Source: Betaproteobacteria bacterium | GTDB lineage: Bacteria; Pseudomonadota; Gammaproteobacteria; Burkholderiales; Nitrosomonadaceae | Reading direction: 5' to 3' | Length of the DNA: 6,778 nt | Assembly (NCBI GenBank): GCA_022601315.1 | Contig: JAHZIU010000212.1 | Coordinates: forward strand, 1 to 6,778 | Part shown: positions 1-5,842 of the stretch, piece after piece | Layout: each line of letters opens with the position of its first letter | Numbering within the stretch: position 1 is the stretch's first letter | Notes under the pieces: model-generated | The model's input: only the letters and a program-made list of their open reading frames with translations | The model's database searches: none | What the model was told of the DNA's origin: nothing | Translations under genes and position numbers: made by a program

Positions 1-169
1 TTCAATAGAAATGTTTGATGGATTGGAAGATTTTGATGCTTCCGATGGAATAAATGACCACATGGATATGCAAATAGATCATGATGCTTTTGACGGACTG
101 CATGACCACGATACCCATCATGACTTGTACGATGACATGCATCACGACTGGGATTTTGATCTGCATTGA
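1..169 (+). CDS. 3' end of a gene with an Asp/His-rich C-terminal tail (partial)
   Basis: This reading frame enters from the left edge (first whole codon at base 2) and stops at TGA 167-169, giving 55 visible residues. The visible part is strikingly biased: about 17 Asp and 9 His, with only two Glu and no Lys, Arg, Cys or Pro. It has short, loosely repeated clusters such as DHD, HDHDTHHD and DDMHHDWDFD. Such tails are known in metal-handling proteins (Ni, Zn, Co or Cu binding or storage), so divalent metal binding is a reasonable inference, but no family can be named from the tail alone. The next gene begins 12 bases downstream in the same frame and codes for an outer-membrane barrel. The two are probably co-transcribed, and this protein may act at the envelope. 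The bulk of the gene lies outside the window. Confidence 0.7.
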   Translation, partial: SIEMFDGLEDFDASDGINDHMDMQIDHDAFDGLHDHDTHHDLYDDMHHDWDFDLH

Positions 170-181
170 TGCGCTAAAGGT

Positions 182-1087
182 ATGTATAACATTCCAATCA
201 AGCAGTTAGGCCTGATTGTTGTAATATTTCTTGCCAGCAATCATAGTGTGGTTTTAGCGAATAACTTCAGTTTCAGCACCGGTACAAATTTCACTAGTGG
301 CAAATATGGTCGCGAGACGTCGACAGATATATGGTACGTGCCTTTTACTTTGCGTTATCGATCTAACCGCTCATTGTTCAGAATAACTGTCCCCTACATC
401 AGCATTACTGGATCCAGAACTGTAATTGGTCCAGGTATCGGTGATGGATCGACTGGTAGTGGCTTTACTACAAATAGCATACCCGGTTTCGGTGATATTG
501 GAAGTAATGGCGGCGATTTTATCGGCTCACTCATAGATCCGGATTCAGAAGATAATCGTTCAAATCTGGATGATAATGACACCGAGACCAGAGTTGAAAG
601 AAGAACGCAATCAGGTCTCGGGGACATCATTGTTGCATATACGCATAATCTAATCTATCACAGAGCCTCTAAAACGGCATTCGATATTACCGGTAGGATA
701 AAAATTCCAACTGCCAGCTCAGCCCGTAGATTAGGTAGCGGTCAAGTTGATTATGCTGTTCAAGGCGACCTCCTTAAATCAATATCCAATTTTCATCTTA
801 GAGCAACATTCGGTTACAGAATTCTGGGTAACCCTTCAGGCGTTAATTTTCGAAATGTGTTTTATGGCGGCACAGGTGTGGGATATAGGGTTTCTCCAAA
901 ATCGGTGATAGGAACAAACTTCAACATTGGTCAATCAACAGTTAGTTTACAAGACTCAAGAACATTATCTGCTTACTATTCACATAGACTCACCAACAAT
1001 GTCAGACTCAATATCTATGGTCTAAAAGGCTTGTCAAATCGCAGCCCTGATTGGGGCTCCGGTATTACCTTACGCTATATATTCTAG
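182..1087 (+). CDS. Outer-membrane beta-barrel protein (transporter/porin-like)
   Basis: The 301-aa product starts with a signal peptide: a short N-terminus with Lys7, a hydrophobic core at about 9-18, and a likely cut after Val-Leu-Ala26. The mature part alternates polar and hydrophobic residues with many aromatic Tyr/Phe, as in beta-strands, and ends in Tyr-Ile-Phe, a C-terminal aromatic typical of BAM-assembled barrels. The segment just after the signal (FSFSTGTNFTSGKYG) and the GLGDI region near 144-148 resemble the broad family of barrels annotated as transporter or MetA-pathway phenol-degradation proteins. Substrate is unknown. Residues about 78-142 are a Gly/Ser/Asp/Asn-rich insertion, probably a large external loop. 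ATG 182 is the only ATG before the signal peptide. The purine run AAAGG at 176-180 is only one base from it, so translation probably depends on coupling to the Asp/His-rich gene ending at 169. Confidence 0.8.
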   Translation: MYNIPIKQLGLIVVIFLASNHSVVLANNFSFSTGTNFTSGKYGRETSTDIWYVPFTLRYRSNRSLFRITVPYISITGSRTVIGPGIGDGSTGSGFTTNSIPGFGDIGSNGGDFIGSLIDPDSEDNRSNLDDNDTETRVERRTQSGLGDIIVAYTHNLIYHRASKTAFDITGRIKIPTASSARRLGSGQVDYAVQGDLLKSISNFHLRATFGYRILGNPSGVNFRNVFYGGTGVGYRVSPKSVIGTNFNIGQSTVSLQDSRTLSAYYSHRLTNNVRLNIYGLKGLSNRSPDWGSGITLRYIF

Positions 1088-1112
1088 TGCTTCGCCTACT
1101 TTAACTGATTAT

Positions 1113-1132
1113 TGCGATAAAGCGGTATCGCA
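1113..1132 (+). repeat. Perfect 7-bp hairpin after the barrel gene
   Basis: TGCGATA at 1113-1119 pairs perfectly with TATCGCA at 1126-1132 around a six-base loop, 25 bases after the barrel stop codon. No T-run follows, so it does not qualify as a standard Rho-independent terminator. It could be a 3'-end stabilising or processing hairpin. Confidence 0.4.
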
Positions 1133-1220
1133 CATGGCAGCCTGTAATAATGGTGACATTGAACGCATGGATTTATTGATTGTTTTTTGTTCCATACAAA
1201 ATAACTGCAATCGACTTGAC

Positions 1221-1282
1221 TTTTCTCTTCCTAAGACGAGAAAATACTTTCTAGTTAGAAAGAATCCATTATAGATAATGGA
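1221..1282. repeat. Three consecutive inverted repeats
   Basis: Three perfect inverted repeats sit side by side. TTTTCTC (1221-1227) pairs with GAGAAAA (1238-1244). CTTTCT (1247-1252) pairs with AGAAAG (1257-1262) around AGTT. TCCATTAT (1265-1272) pairs with ATAATGGA (1275-1282) around AG. They lie in the 270-base gap between the barrel gene and the small membrane-protein gene, ending 75 bases before the latter's ATG. They could be protein operators (the 8+2+8 element looks most like one) or a structured leader RNA. No clear sigma-70 promoter was recognised next to them. Little else is seen in this gap. Confidence 0.45.
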
Positions 1283-1357
1283 AAAATTGATTAGACTTAT
1301 GTTGATCTGGTTGATTTTAACAACTTCTAATTAATTTCTAAAAAGAGGTCGTTTGAT

Positions 1358-1510
1358 ATGATAAAAATTACATTGATTGTTTCGTTAATATTCTCGTTGA
1401 TTCTTTGCGGGTATTTTTTAATAACAGATGAAGGGGTCGTACTAGCACCCGCATTGTTGGGCATTCTAGTTTCTTTCACCTGCGCTATGATATCGTTGTC
1501 AGGAAGATAG
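1358..1510 (+). CDS. Small two-helix membrane protein, 50 aa, unknown function
   Basis: An ATG at 1358 opens a 50-codon frame ending at TAG 1508-1510. AAGAGG at 1343-1348 is a good Shine-Dalgarno sequence nine bases before the start, which is the main reason to believe the gene. The product is mostly hydrophobic. Residues about 3-22 form one likely membrane helix, a short acidic turn (Thr-Asp-Glu-Gly) follows at 23-26, and residues about 28-47 form a second helix containing Pro31. The end is Ser-Gly-Arg. Lys3 near the N-terminus suggests an N-in hairpin with both ends in the cytoplasm. I do not recognise a family. It could be a small accessory or stress-related inner-membrane protein; a chance frame is less likely given the ribosome binding site. 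Confidence 0.55.
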   Translation: MIKITLIVSLIFSLILCGYFLITDEGVVLAPALLGILVSFTCAMISLSGR

Positions 1511-1565
1511 CAAGGTAGGATAATTAATACAACATTGTAACAAGGCGATAATATTTAGTATTGGC

Positions 1566-1616
1566 GTACTAATGAAATGACCATCGGAATCCGCCAGGAT
1601 CATTTCTTCGGAGTAC
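1566..1616. repeat. Long imperfect inverted repeat between converging genes
   Basis: GTACT (1566-1570) plus GAAATGA (1574-1580) pair with TCATTTC (1600-1606) plus AGTAC (1612-1616), giving 12 paired bases with a 3/5 internal loop and a 19-base apical region that itself contains CGGA-A-TCCG. The right arm also sits in the 8-bp palindrome GAGTACTC at 1611-1618. It lies between the small + strand gene (ending 1510) and the - strand operon (ending 1660), where a bidirectional terminator is expected, but neither strand shows a T-run after the stem. It may be an RNA-end hairpin or the remnant of a small palindromic repeat. Confidence 0.4.
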
Positions 1617-1659
1617 TCACTTTCCTATCAAGAGTAAGACCCAGATTCCAAAAACAACT

Positions 1660-2817
1660 TTATTTATACTTTTCAGGAAACTTGAACCCTAAATAAGTTC
1701 CACTACTAATACCCATTAACATGAGCAATGTATTGGAAAACTCAGGCATAGACATAACCTTCGATACATCATTAATAAAAACCACTCCCAAGATCAGAGT
1801 CCACATGACAACTTGCAGCCGATGAAAACTGAGACCGTCACCGTTATTACAAATATCACGTAAAAAACCGTCCGATTGAGGCGCGTCGGGCTGCAGAGAT
1901 AGTTTCTCCATCTCTGCCTTAATCTGCACCAATCGCTCCATACTTCCAGGTGGAAACGAACTCCCTGACGCATTTAGTTCAGTCTCAAGTTGCTTTTGTT
2001 CAGCTTGAAGGCTTCTTATATTAGTCTCCATTTTTAATTGACTTGCTGCAATCTTGTTTTCTCCAATTACTATCGCACTCAGCCCAGTCGCTCCGCTAAT
2101 TCCAATTAGGATTAGTACTTGATCTGGAATATGTTCCATCGTACCAGTTAGAAACCATATACCTGTAAATGCCAGTGCCACCAACAATCCCCAAAAGGCC
2201 ATTTGACTCTTTCCCAAACTGTAATATCCATTCTTTTGGTCACGCAAAACAGTCGGGTTTTTGATTAAGAGATAGTATGAACCAAAGAAAATCACCAAAC
2301 AAATCAGTATGGTCCAATTCGCCTTCGTTTCATTCACAATATAGAACTGAAATCGCTTGTCCTGGTCCGGCTGCGGTATCGACAAAGCAGGCCCATTGCC
2401 TAACGCAAGCGCCACTGGCAATGTCATGATGTACCCTCTCCCCTGCTGCTTTGTCAGCAGCTTATTCCACGCTTTTCGATTGGATTCATTTTCCGAGTCA
2501 CGAATGAGATAGAATGACAGAACCAATCCGCCATTCGTAATCTGCGGCCTGTCCATACGTAACCCGGTCATCTCCACATCATCAAAGTACAAAACCAAAT
2601 TAGATCTCGACACTTTCTTAACAACTTCAATACATCCACCAGTGACTTTGATCTTTAGATTCTCACCCATTTTATAGAGAAAGTCTGCGCCATTATTCTT
2701 ACCCATAATGGCAAAATCAGATATTTGACACTTTTCATTTGTTGAAGCGCTTTGAGCTGAAGCAGCGACAGGAACTGTCAAAAAAATGCACATAAATATC
2801 AGAATGAGATAACGCAC
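1660..2817 (-). CDS. Membrane protein with periplasmic domain, cytoplasmic coiled coil and duplicated two-helix module
   Basis: The 385-aa product begins with a signal peptide, probably cut after Ala-Ser-Ala21. Residues about 22-167 are a predicted periplasmic domain with two cysteines (Cys30, Cys61) that could form a disulfide. A first membrane helix is at about 168-186, and two more at about 205-224 and 233-251. A charged Gln/Glu/Lys-rich stretch that looks coiled-coil (about 255-308) follows, then two last helices at about 335-353 and 361-376. Segment 200-255 and segment 330-383 share a pattern (Ser..Gln...Trp.Leu, then Leu.Leu.Gly-Ile-Ser..Thr), so the two-helix module is duplicated. The Gly-Ile-Ser-Ser-Gly-Thr-Tyr-Leu-Gly form is common in uncharacterised bacterial membrane proteins. 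The gene is the last of the HDOD-cyclase operon, 18 bases after the cyclase. Its role is unknown; an envelope sensor or anchor for that operon is an inference. Confidence 0.8.
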   Translation of the reverse strand: MRYLILIFMCIFLTVPVAASAQSASTNEKCQISDFAIMGKNNGADFLYKMGENLKIKVTGGCIEVVKKVSRSNLVLYFDDVEMTGLRMDRPQITNGGLVLSFYLIRDSENESNRKAWNKLLTKQQGRGYIMTLPVALALGNGPALSIPQPDQDKRFQFYIVNETKANWTILICLVIFFGSYYLLIKNPTVLRDQKNGYYSLGKSQMAFWGLLVALAFTGIWFLTGTMEHIPDQVLILIGISGATGLSAIVIGENKIAASQLKMETNIRSLQAEQKQLETELNASGSSFPPGSMERLVQIKAEMEKLSLQPDAPQSDGFLRDICNNGDGLSFHRLQVVMWTLILGVVFINDVSKVMSMPEFSNTLLMLMGISSGTYLGFKFPEKYK

Positions 2818-2823
2818 AAGAAG

Positions 2824-2828
2824 CCTCT
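2824..2828 (-). promoter_or_regulatory. Ribosome binding site fixing the GTG start at 2817
   Basis: On the - strand AGAGG (CCTCT on +) lies six bases before GTG at 2817-2815, between the cyclase stop and this gene. The first downstream in-frame ATG (residue 9) would cut off part of the signal peptide core, so the GTG start is preferred. Confidence 0.65.
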
Positions 2829-2835
2829 AACCTTA

Positions 2836-4479
2836 TCAGGAGTTCACGTAACAAACCACAAGCTTATTATGCTTACCTTTAACGTTGATATCAAAAAAAT
2901 CTTCACATTGAAATGCAATCTGATCATCATTTGCAACAATTTCCTCTTGCATTCTTTGACTGATTAGCACTGCACCAGGTTGACAATTTTTTTCAATTCG
3001 TGAAGCTGTATTTACAACATCACCAATGGTTGTCCAATCCAATCTTTCCGGCGTACCCACATTGCCAATAATTACTTTTCCCCAGTCCAATCCTATCCTC
3101 AATTGCAAGACATCTTGTTCTGCTCGATTACGCAGTTGATTAATATCAGTTGAGTGACTTTGCATTTCAAGCGCCGCAACTACTGCATCATGTGGGTTCT
3201 TGAAAAGCGCCATAATGCAATCACCCATAAATTTATCAATGAAACCGTTATGATCTTTGACAGATTTTGAGATTCTACGAAAAATTGAATTTAATGTATG
3301 GATAACAAGTGTTTCATCTTCATTACTTTCCACATAGGTTGTGAAGCCAACAATATCACAAAATAAAACAGCAATATTACACTCTTCATTGATTAACTTA
3401 GTACCACCTAATCTTACCGTTTCTCTGGCTTTTTGCTCTACTAATTGTGGCACGTAGTTACGCATAATATTATGCACTCTGGCTTCATTCAAAAAAGACC
3501 CTTCTGATAGCGTCTGATTATCTTTACTATCAAATGAAATTGCTTGCCACAGTGTTTGGATGATTTTCTGATCATTACGAAAACCACTGACATTAAATAG
3601 AATGGAATCACTAGAATCTTCAATTTGCTGCACACGTAACCTATAGTTCTCAAATGTACTATTTGGTTCATTTAATACCGCACCCCATATCACATCATTA
3701 TAAAAATGAGCGGGTATCGATTGTGTAAAACCTTCAATTGAAGCTGTCGTTGCATCCAGACCTAAACGCGTCAATAAAGACGAGGAAATAGTAAGTACTG
3801 TTCCTGCACTTGAAAAATTAACTATGCTATAACTTAATTTAGTAAAAATTTCATTTAAATTATTTTGTTCACATTGCGACGTCAATAAAGTGGAAGCGCT
3901 GGGGAGATGTTGCTCAACATTATACTTAACAAGTTTAATATCAAATCTTGTTGCCTGATTAGAGACAACCTCTTCTACTCTTAATTGATAGCCCAAGGCA
4001 TCTATCAATTTCTCAATTGAGAATGATATCTCTCCACAAACCCCTGGAAAGCTGATTTCGACAATAACCTCTCCTTCCTCAGGAAAAGTCAAGCTGACAT
4101 GAAGTTTTCGCGCTTCACAAAATTTTGCGACATTGCCATCACCGTGCTCGGCGATTTCATTTTTATAAAGCTTCTCTACTTCTTCATTACTAGTCGAACT
4201 AAAACCAAAATCTGTTTCCACAGATTGCTTAAATATATTGTAATGTAAGGCGTGAACCACGTCATTTATCAACTGATGTAATATATATATTGTCGGCTCA
4301 TAATACTGTTCAATATGTAAACGATCCAATGTCCGCGCAGTGTTTGCTGTTAATTCATGCCATATATCTTGCCCAAGTGAAGTAATCTTAATTTGATTGG
4401 AAAAGGAATTCTTTAAGACAGACGATCTTTCAGAAAAATTAAATTTGTCCATTTTATAGGCATTGCTGATAGATTTCAT
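2836..4479 (-). CDS. Class III adenylate cyclase with N-terminal sensory region
   Basis: The 547-aa product has a complete class III nucleotide cyclase domain at about 363-545, making cAMP from ATP. Visible catalytic residues are metal-binding Asp375 (FCDIVGFT) and Asp420 (KFMGD), Lys416 and Thr483 as the adenine-selecting pair, and Asn490 and Arg494 (VNTASR) for transition-state binding. The Lys/Thr pair points to adenylate rather than guanylate cyclase. Residues about 211-320 look like a PAS-type sensor. Residues 1-200 match nothing I know: a helical start, then an alternating beta/alpha part. No membrane helix or signal peptide is seen, so it should be cytoplasmic. The helix at about 330-358 would be the usual linker into a dimeric cyclase. 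The start ATG at 4479 overlaps the HDOD gene by 26 bases, with GGA just upstream; Met10 (4452), directly after the HDOD stop, is an alternative but has no ribosome binding site. Confidence 0.9.
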   Translation of the reverse strand: MKSISNAYKMDKFNFSERSSVLKNSFSNQIKITSLGQDIWHELTANTARTLDRLHIEQYYEPTIYILHQLINDVVHALHYNIFKQSVETDFGFSSTSNEEVEKLYKNEIAEHGDGNVAKFCEARKLHVSLTFPEEGEVIVEISFPGVCGEISFSIEKLIDALGYQLRVEEVVSNQATRFDIKLVKYNVEQHLPSASTLLTSQCEQNNLNEIFTKLSYSIVNFSSAGTVLTISSSLLTRLGLDATTASIEGFTQSIPAHFYNDVIWGAVLNEPNSTFENYRLRVQQIEDSSDSILFNVSGFRNDQKIIQTLWQAISFDSKDNQTLSEGSFLNEARVHNIMRNYVPQLVEQKARETVRLGGTKLINEECNIAVLFCDIVGFTTYVESNEDETLVIHTLNSIFRRISKSVKDHNGFIDKFMGDCIMALFKNPHDAVVAALEMQSHSTDINQLRNRAEQDVLQLRIGLDWGKVIIGNVGTPERLDWTTIGDVVNTASRIEKNCQPGAVLISQRMQEEIVANDDQIAFQCEDFFDINVKGKHNKLVVCYVNS

Positions 4480-5290
4480 TTTCCATCAGCTTTTGCATGA
4501 ATGCATCATCAATTAAATAATCACTTAAATCACTGCTCAGTCCTAAAGCAATTAAATTATTTTTTCTTATTTCTTGATCCCATAAGCTTGAACCAATTCC
4601 AGCTCCTTTCACCAGGCTGTTAGCGGCCGCCAAACATTTTTGAACTTTATCATTCTTCTGATCAGAAGATAAATGTTCCAGATTGACGCCGATATAATCG
4701 CCAAAATATTTTGGCAACTTCCACTCTATTATGGCTTGTTGCGCCACATCAAGATGATTAATCTTCAAGTGCGCCTGTTCAGCCTCAGCACTGGTACAAT
4801 TATTCTTAAGTGCATATTCCAAAACTTCGATATATTTTTCTTTAAAATGGGAAAACAATAAGACTTTTCCAACATCATGTAATAGACCGACTACAAAAGC
4901 TTCTTCTCCCTCTTTAATTGCATCTAATTCCTTACATATGGCTTGACTCGCAATAGCTGTCAATAGGGAATGCTGCCAAACATGCCGCACCATTAACTCA
5001 TTCTTACTTTGTGTAAAAATAGAACGTGATAACGCAAGCAAAGCCAAAGATCTAATAACCATGACGCCAAGCGTATTAATTGCAACAGGCAATGTTTTTA
5101 TATGATTGCCACGATTATAAATAGGCGAATTTGCAACCCGAAGTATTAATGCTGCAATGCTCTGATCTAACCGTAATAGATTATCGATCTCCCTCAAACA
5201 ATTATTTGATTCAGGATCAATCTTAGTAATTTTTGATATAACTTCTGGATTTACCGAGATATTTTTATAGTCTATAACATGTACATCCAT
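4454..5290 (-). CDS. HDOD-domain signalling protein
   Basis: The 278-aa product is almost entirely an HDOD domain, a non-canonical relative of the HD phosphohydrolases used as a regulatory scaffold in bacterial signalling. The family signs are the Leu-Arg-Val-Ala-Asn-Ser segment at about 49-54 after an acidic helix, the INTLG motif near 71-75, His107 (WQHS), His138-Asp139 in GLLHDVGK, and His179 in a segment ending in Trp-Lys-Leu-Pro (190-193). The HD pair is kept, so metal binding or residual hydrolase activity cannot be excluded, although most HDOD proteins are thought to lack enzymatic activity. A longer frame would start at 5341, but ATG 5290 has an AGGA sequence five bases upstream and starts right at the conserved part. 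It is first in the operon and overlaps the cyclase gene, so the two products probably work in one pathway. Confidence 0.85.
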   Translation of the reverse strand: MDVHVIDYKNISVNPEVISKITKIDPESNNCLREIDNLLRLDQSIAALILRVANSPIYNRGNHIKTLPVAINTLGVMVIRSLALLALSRSIFTQSKNELMVRHVWQHSLLTAIASQAICKELDAIKEGEEAFVVGLLHDVGKVLLFSHFKEKYIEVLEYALKNNCTSAEAEQAHLKINHLDVAQQAIIEWKLPKYFGDYIGVNLEHLSSDQKNDKVQKCLAAANSLVKGAGIGSSLWDQEIRKNNLIALGLSSDLSDYLIDDAFMQKLMENEIYQQCL

Positions 5291-5428
5291 ATGATTCCTA
5301 AATAAGCAAGAAGTGTATAGTGGAAACAATTCCCACAGCACCCTTAATCTCTACAGAACTTTCAAACCTCTCCCTCATCTTTCACACGCAGAATATAAAA
5401 GAAACGCCCAATAGCACTTCAAATCACT
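5291..5428 (-). promoter_or_regulatory. Upstream region of the HDOD-cyclase operon, with start-deciding RBS and direct repeats
   Basis: This 138-base stretch separates the HDOD start from the 91-aa gene and should hold the operon promoter unless transcription reads through. AGGA (TCCT on + at 5296-5299) is the ribosome binding site that supports ATG 5290. The heptamer CACTTCA occurs at 5415-5421 and again at 5425-5431, exactly ten bases (one helical turn) apart, as paired activator or repressor half-sites would be. On the - strand TTGAAG followed after 17 bases by TTTATA is a weak sigma-70-like candidate. None of this is strong. Confidence 0.3.
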
Positions 5429-5704
5429 TCATCGATCAAAAACTTTTTTACTTCCTTTTATTCCAGGAAATAATTGATCATGTATTTCGGTCAAATCATA
5501 TAACTCCTGCATGACTGCAGGAGAAAACCCCGCTCGATCACGATCAAAATCATTAACAAATAGTTTATTCATAAAAGGATAAAATTCTTCGTAGCCCCAA
5601 TGCAATTCAATTTTCTCGGCGATACGCTTAAAATCTCTATCAAGTAGCGATTCATTTTCACCTAAAAGGGTTCCAAATTCTTTAATTGATTTCTTTAATG
5701 TCAT
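5429..5704 (-). CDS. Small soluble protein, 91 aa, unknown function
   Basis: The product has 91 residues, no signal peptide and no membrane helix. It is mixed charged and aromatic, with a probable helix at 1-35 and a distinctive centre (HWGYEEFYPFMNKLFVND, 35-52). A segment with Phe-Ser-Pro-Ala-Val (60-64) follows, then an acidic helix and a basic tail. The even composition and compact length suggest a real folded protein, but I do not recognise the family. The start ATG at 5704 has AAGGA about 12 bases upstream, which is rather far. It is transcribed in the same direction as the HDOD operon, 138 bases before it, and divergently from the RTX/lysozyme-like gene. It could belong to either unit or stand alone. 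A cytoplasmic partner for the divergent hydrolase is only a guess. Confidence 0.65.
   Translation of the reverse strand: MTLKKSIKEFGTLLGENESLLDRDFKRIAEKIELHWGYEEFYPFMNKLFVNDFDRDRAGFSPAVMQELYDLTEIHDQLFPGIKGSKKVFDR
5504..5523. repeat. Perfect 8-bp inverted repeat inside the 91-aa gene
   Basis: CTCCTGCA (5504-5511) pairs with TGCAGGAG (5516-5523) around TGAC. It lies within the coding sequence, over the residues Ser-Pro-Ala-Val-Met-Gln-Glu-Leu, with no T-run after it. It could fold in the mRNA, but one or so such 8-bp stems is expected by chance in a window this long. Confidence 0.3.
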
Positions 5705-5842
5705 AACGCTTATTATTCCTTATATTAAAAATGTTGTAACACTAAACAAATACGGAAAGTATGCTAAATTCTACAATATAGATATTAATCATTCTTAAAT
5801 GTAGTTCATCCACTTAACTAATCGATTGCATCAATAATTATT
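5705..5842. promoter_or_regulatory. AT-rich divergent intergenic region with promoter candidates
   Basis: This 138-base AT-rich stretch separates the divergent 91-aa gene and RTX/lysozyme-like gene and must serve both. For the leftward gene, TTGTTT (AAACAA on + at 5744-5749) and TAATAT (5722-5727) are 16 bases apart, a fair sigma-70 match. Its start point would fall near 5715, past the AAGGA ribosome site, so this promoter and that site conflict. TTGTAG with GTATTT further upstream is a weaker option. For the rightward gene, TATAGA at 5777-5782 is a possible -10 without a good -35. Confidence 0.25.

Noticed and set aside
394..630. 78-codon - strand frame antisense to the barrel gene
   Set aside because: Its Pro/Ser-rich product is the mirror of the Gly/Asp-rich loop coding sequence; the + strand gene with signal peptide and barrel end explains the region.
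1113..1132. Rho-independent terminator for the barrel gene
   Set aside because: The stem is good but no T-run follows, so it is listed only as a hairpin.
1134..1274. 46-codon + strand frame starting ATGGCAGCC
   Set aside because: No convincing ribosome site, no recognisable protein character, and it runs through the hairpin cluster.
1278..1334. 18-codon hydrophobic leader-like frame (MEKLIRLMLIWLILTTSN)
   Set aside because: It looks like a leader peptide and lies 23 bases before the 50-aa gene, but its ATG is within an inverted-repeat arm and has no ribosome site; too little to call.
3489..3671. 60-codon - strand frame inside the cyclase gene
   Set aside because: It lies out of frame within the cyclase coding sequence and shows no independent gene features.
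4700..4715. Perfect 16-base palindrome GCCAAAATATTTTGGC
   Set aside because: It is within conserved HDOD coding sequence (Leu-Pro-Lys-Tyr-Phe-Gly) and one such palindrome has roughly a one in ten chance of appearing in a window this size.
4673..4861. 62-codon + strand frame antisense to the HDOD gene
   Set aside because: It is fully covered by the conserved HDOD coding sequence on the other strand.
5291..5341. Longer HDOD start at 5341 adding 17 residues
   Set aside because: The extra residues are not HDOD-like, and the downstream ATG 5290 has a well-spaced AGGA.
5320..5514. 64-codon + strand frame spanning the HDOD upstream region and the end of the 91-aa gene
   Set aside because: It crosses a control region and overlaps the 91-aa gene antisense, with no ribosome site or recognisable protein.
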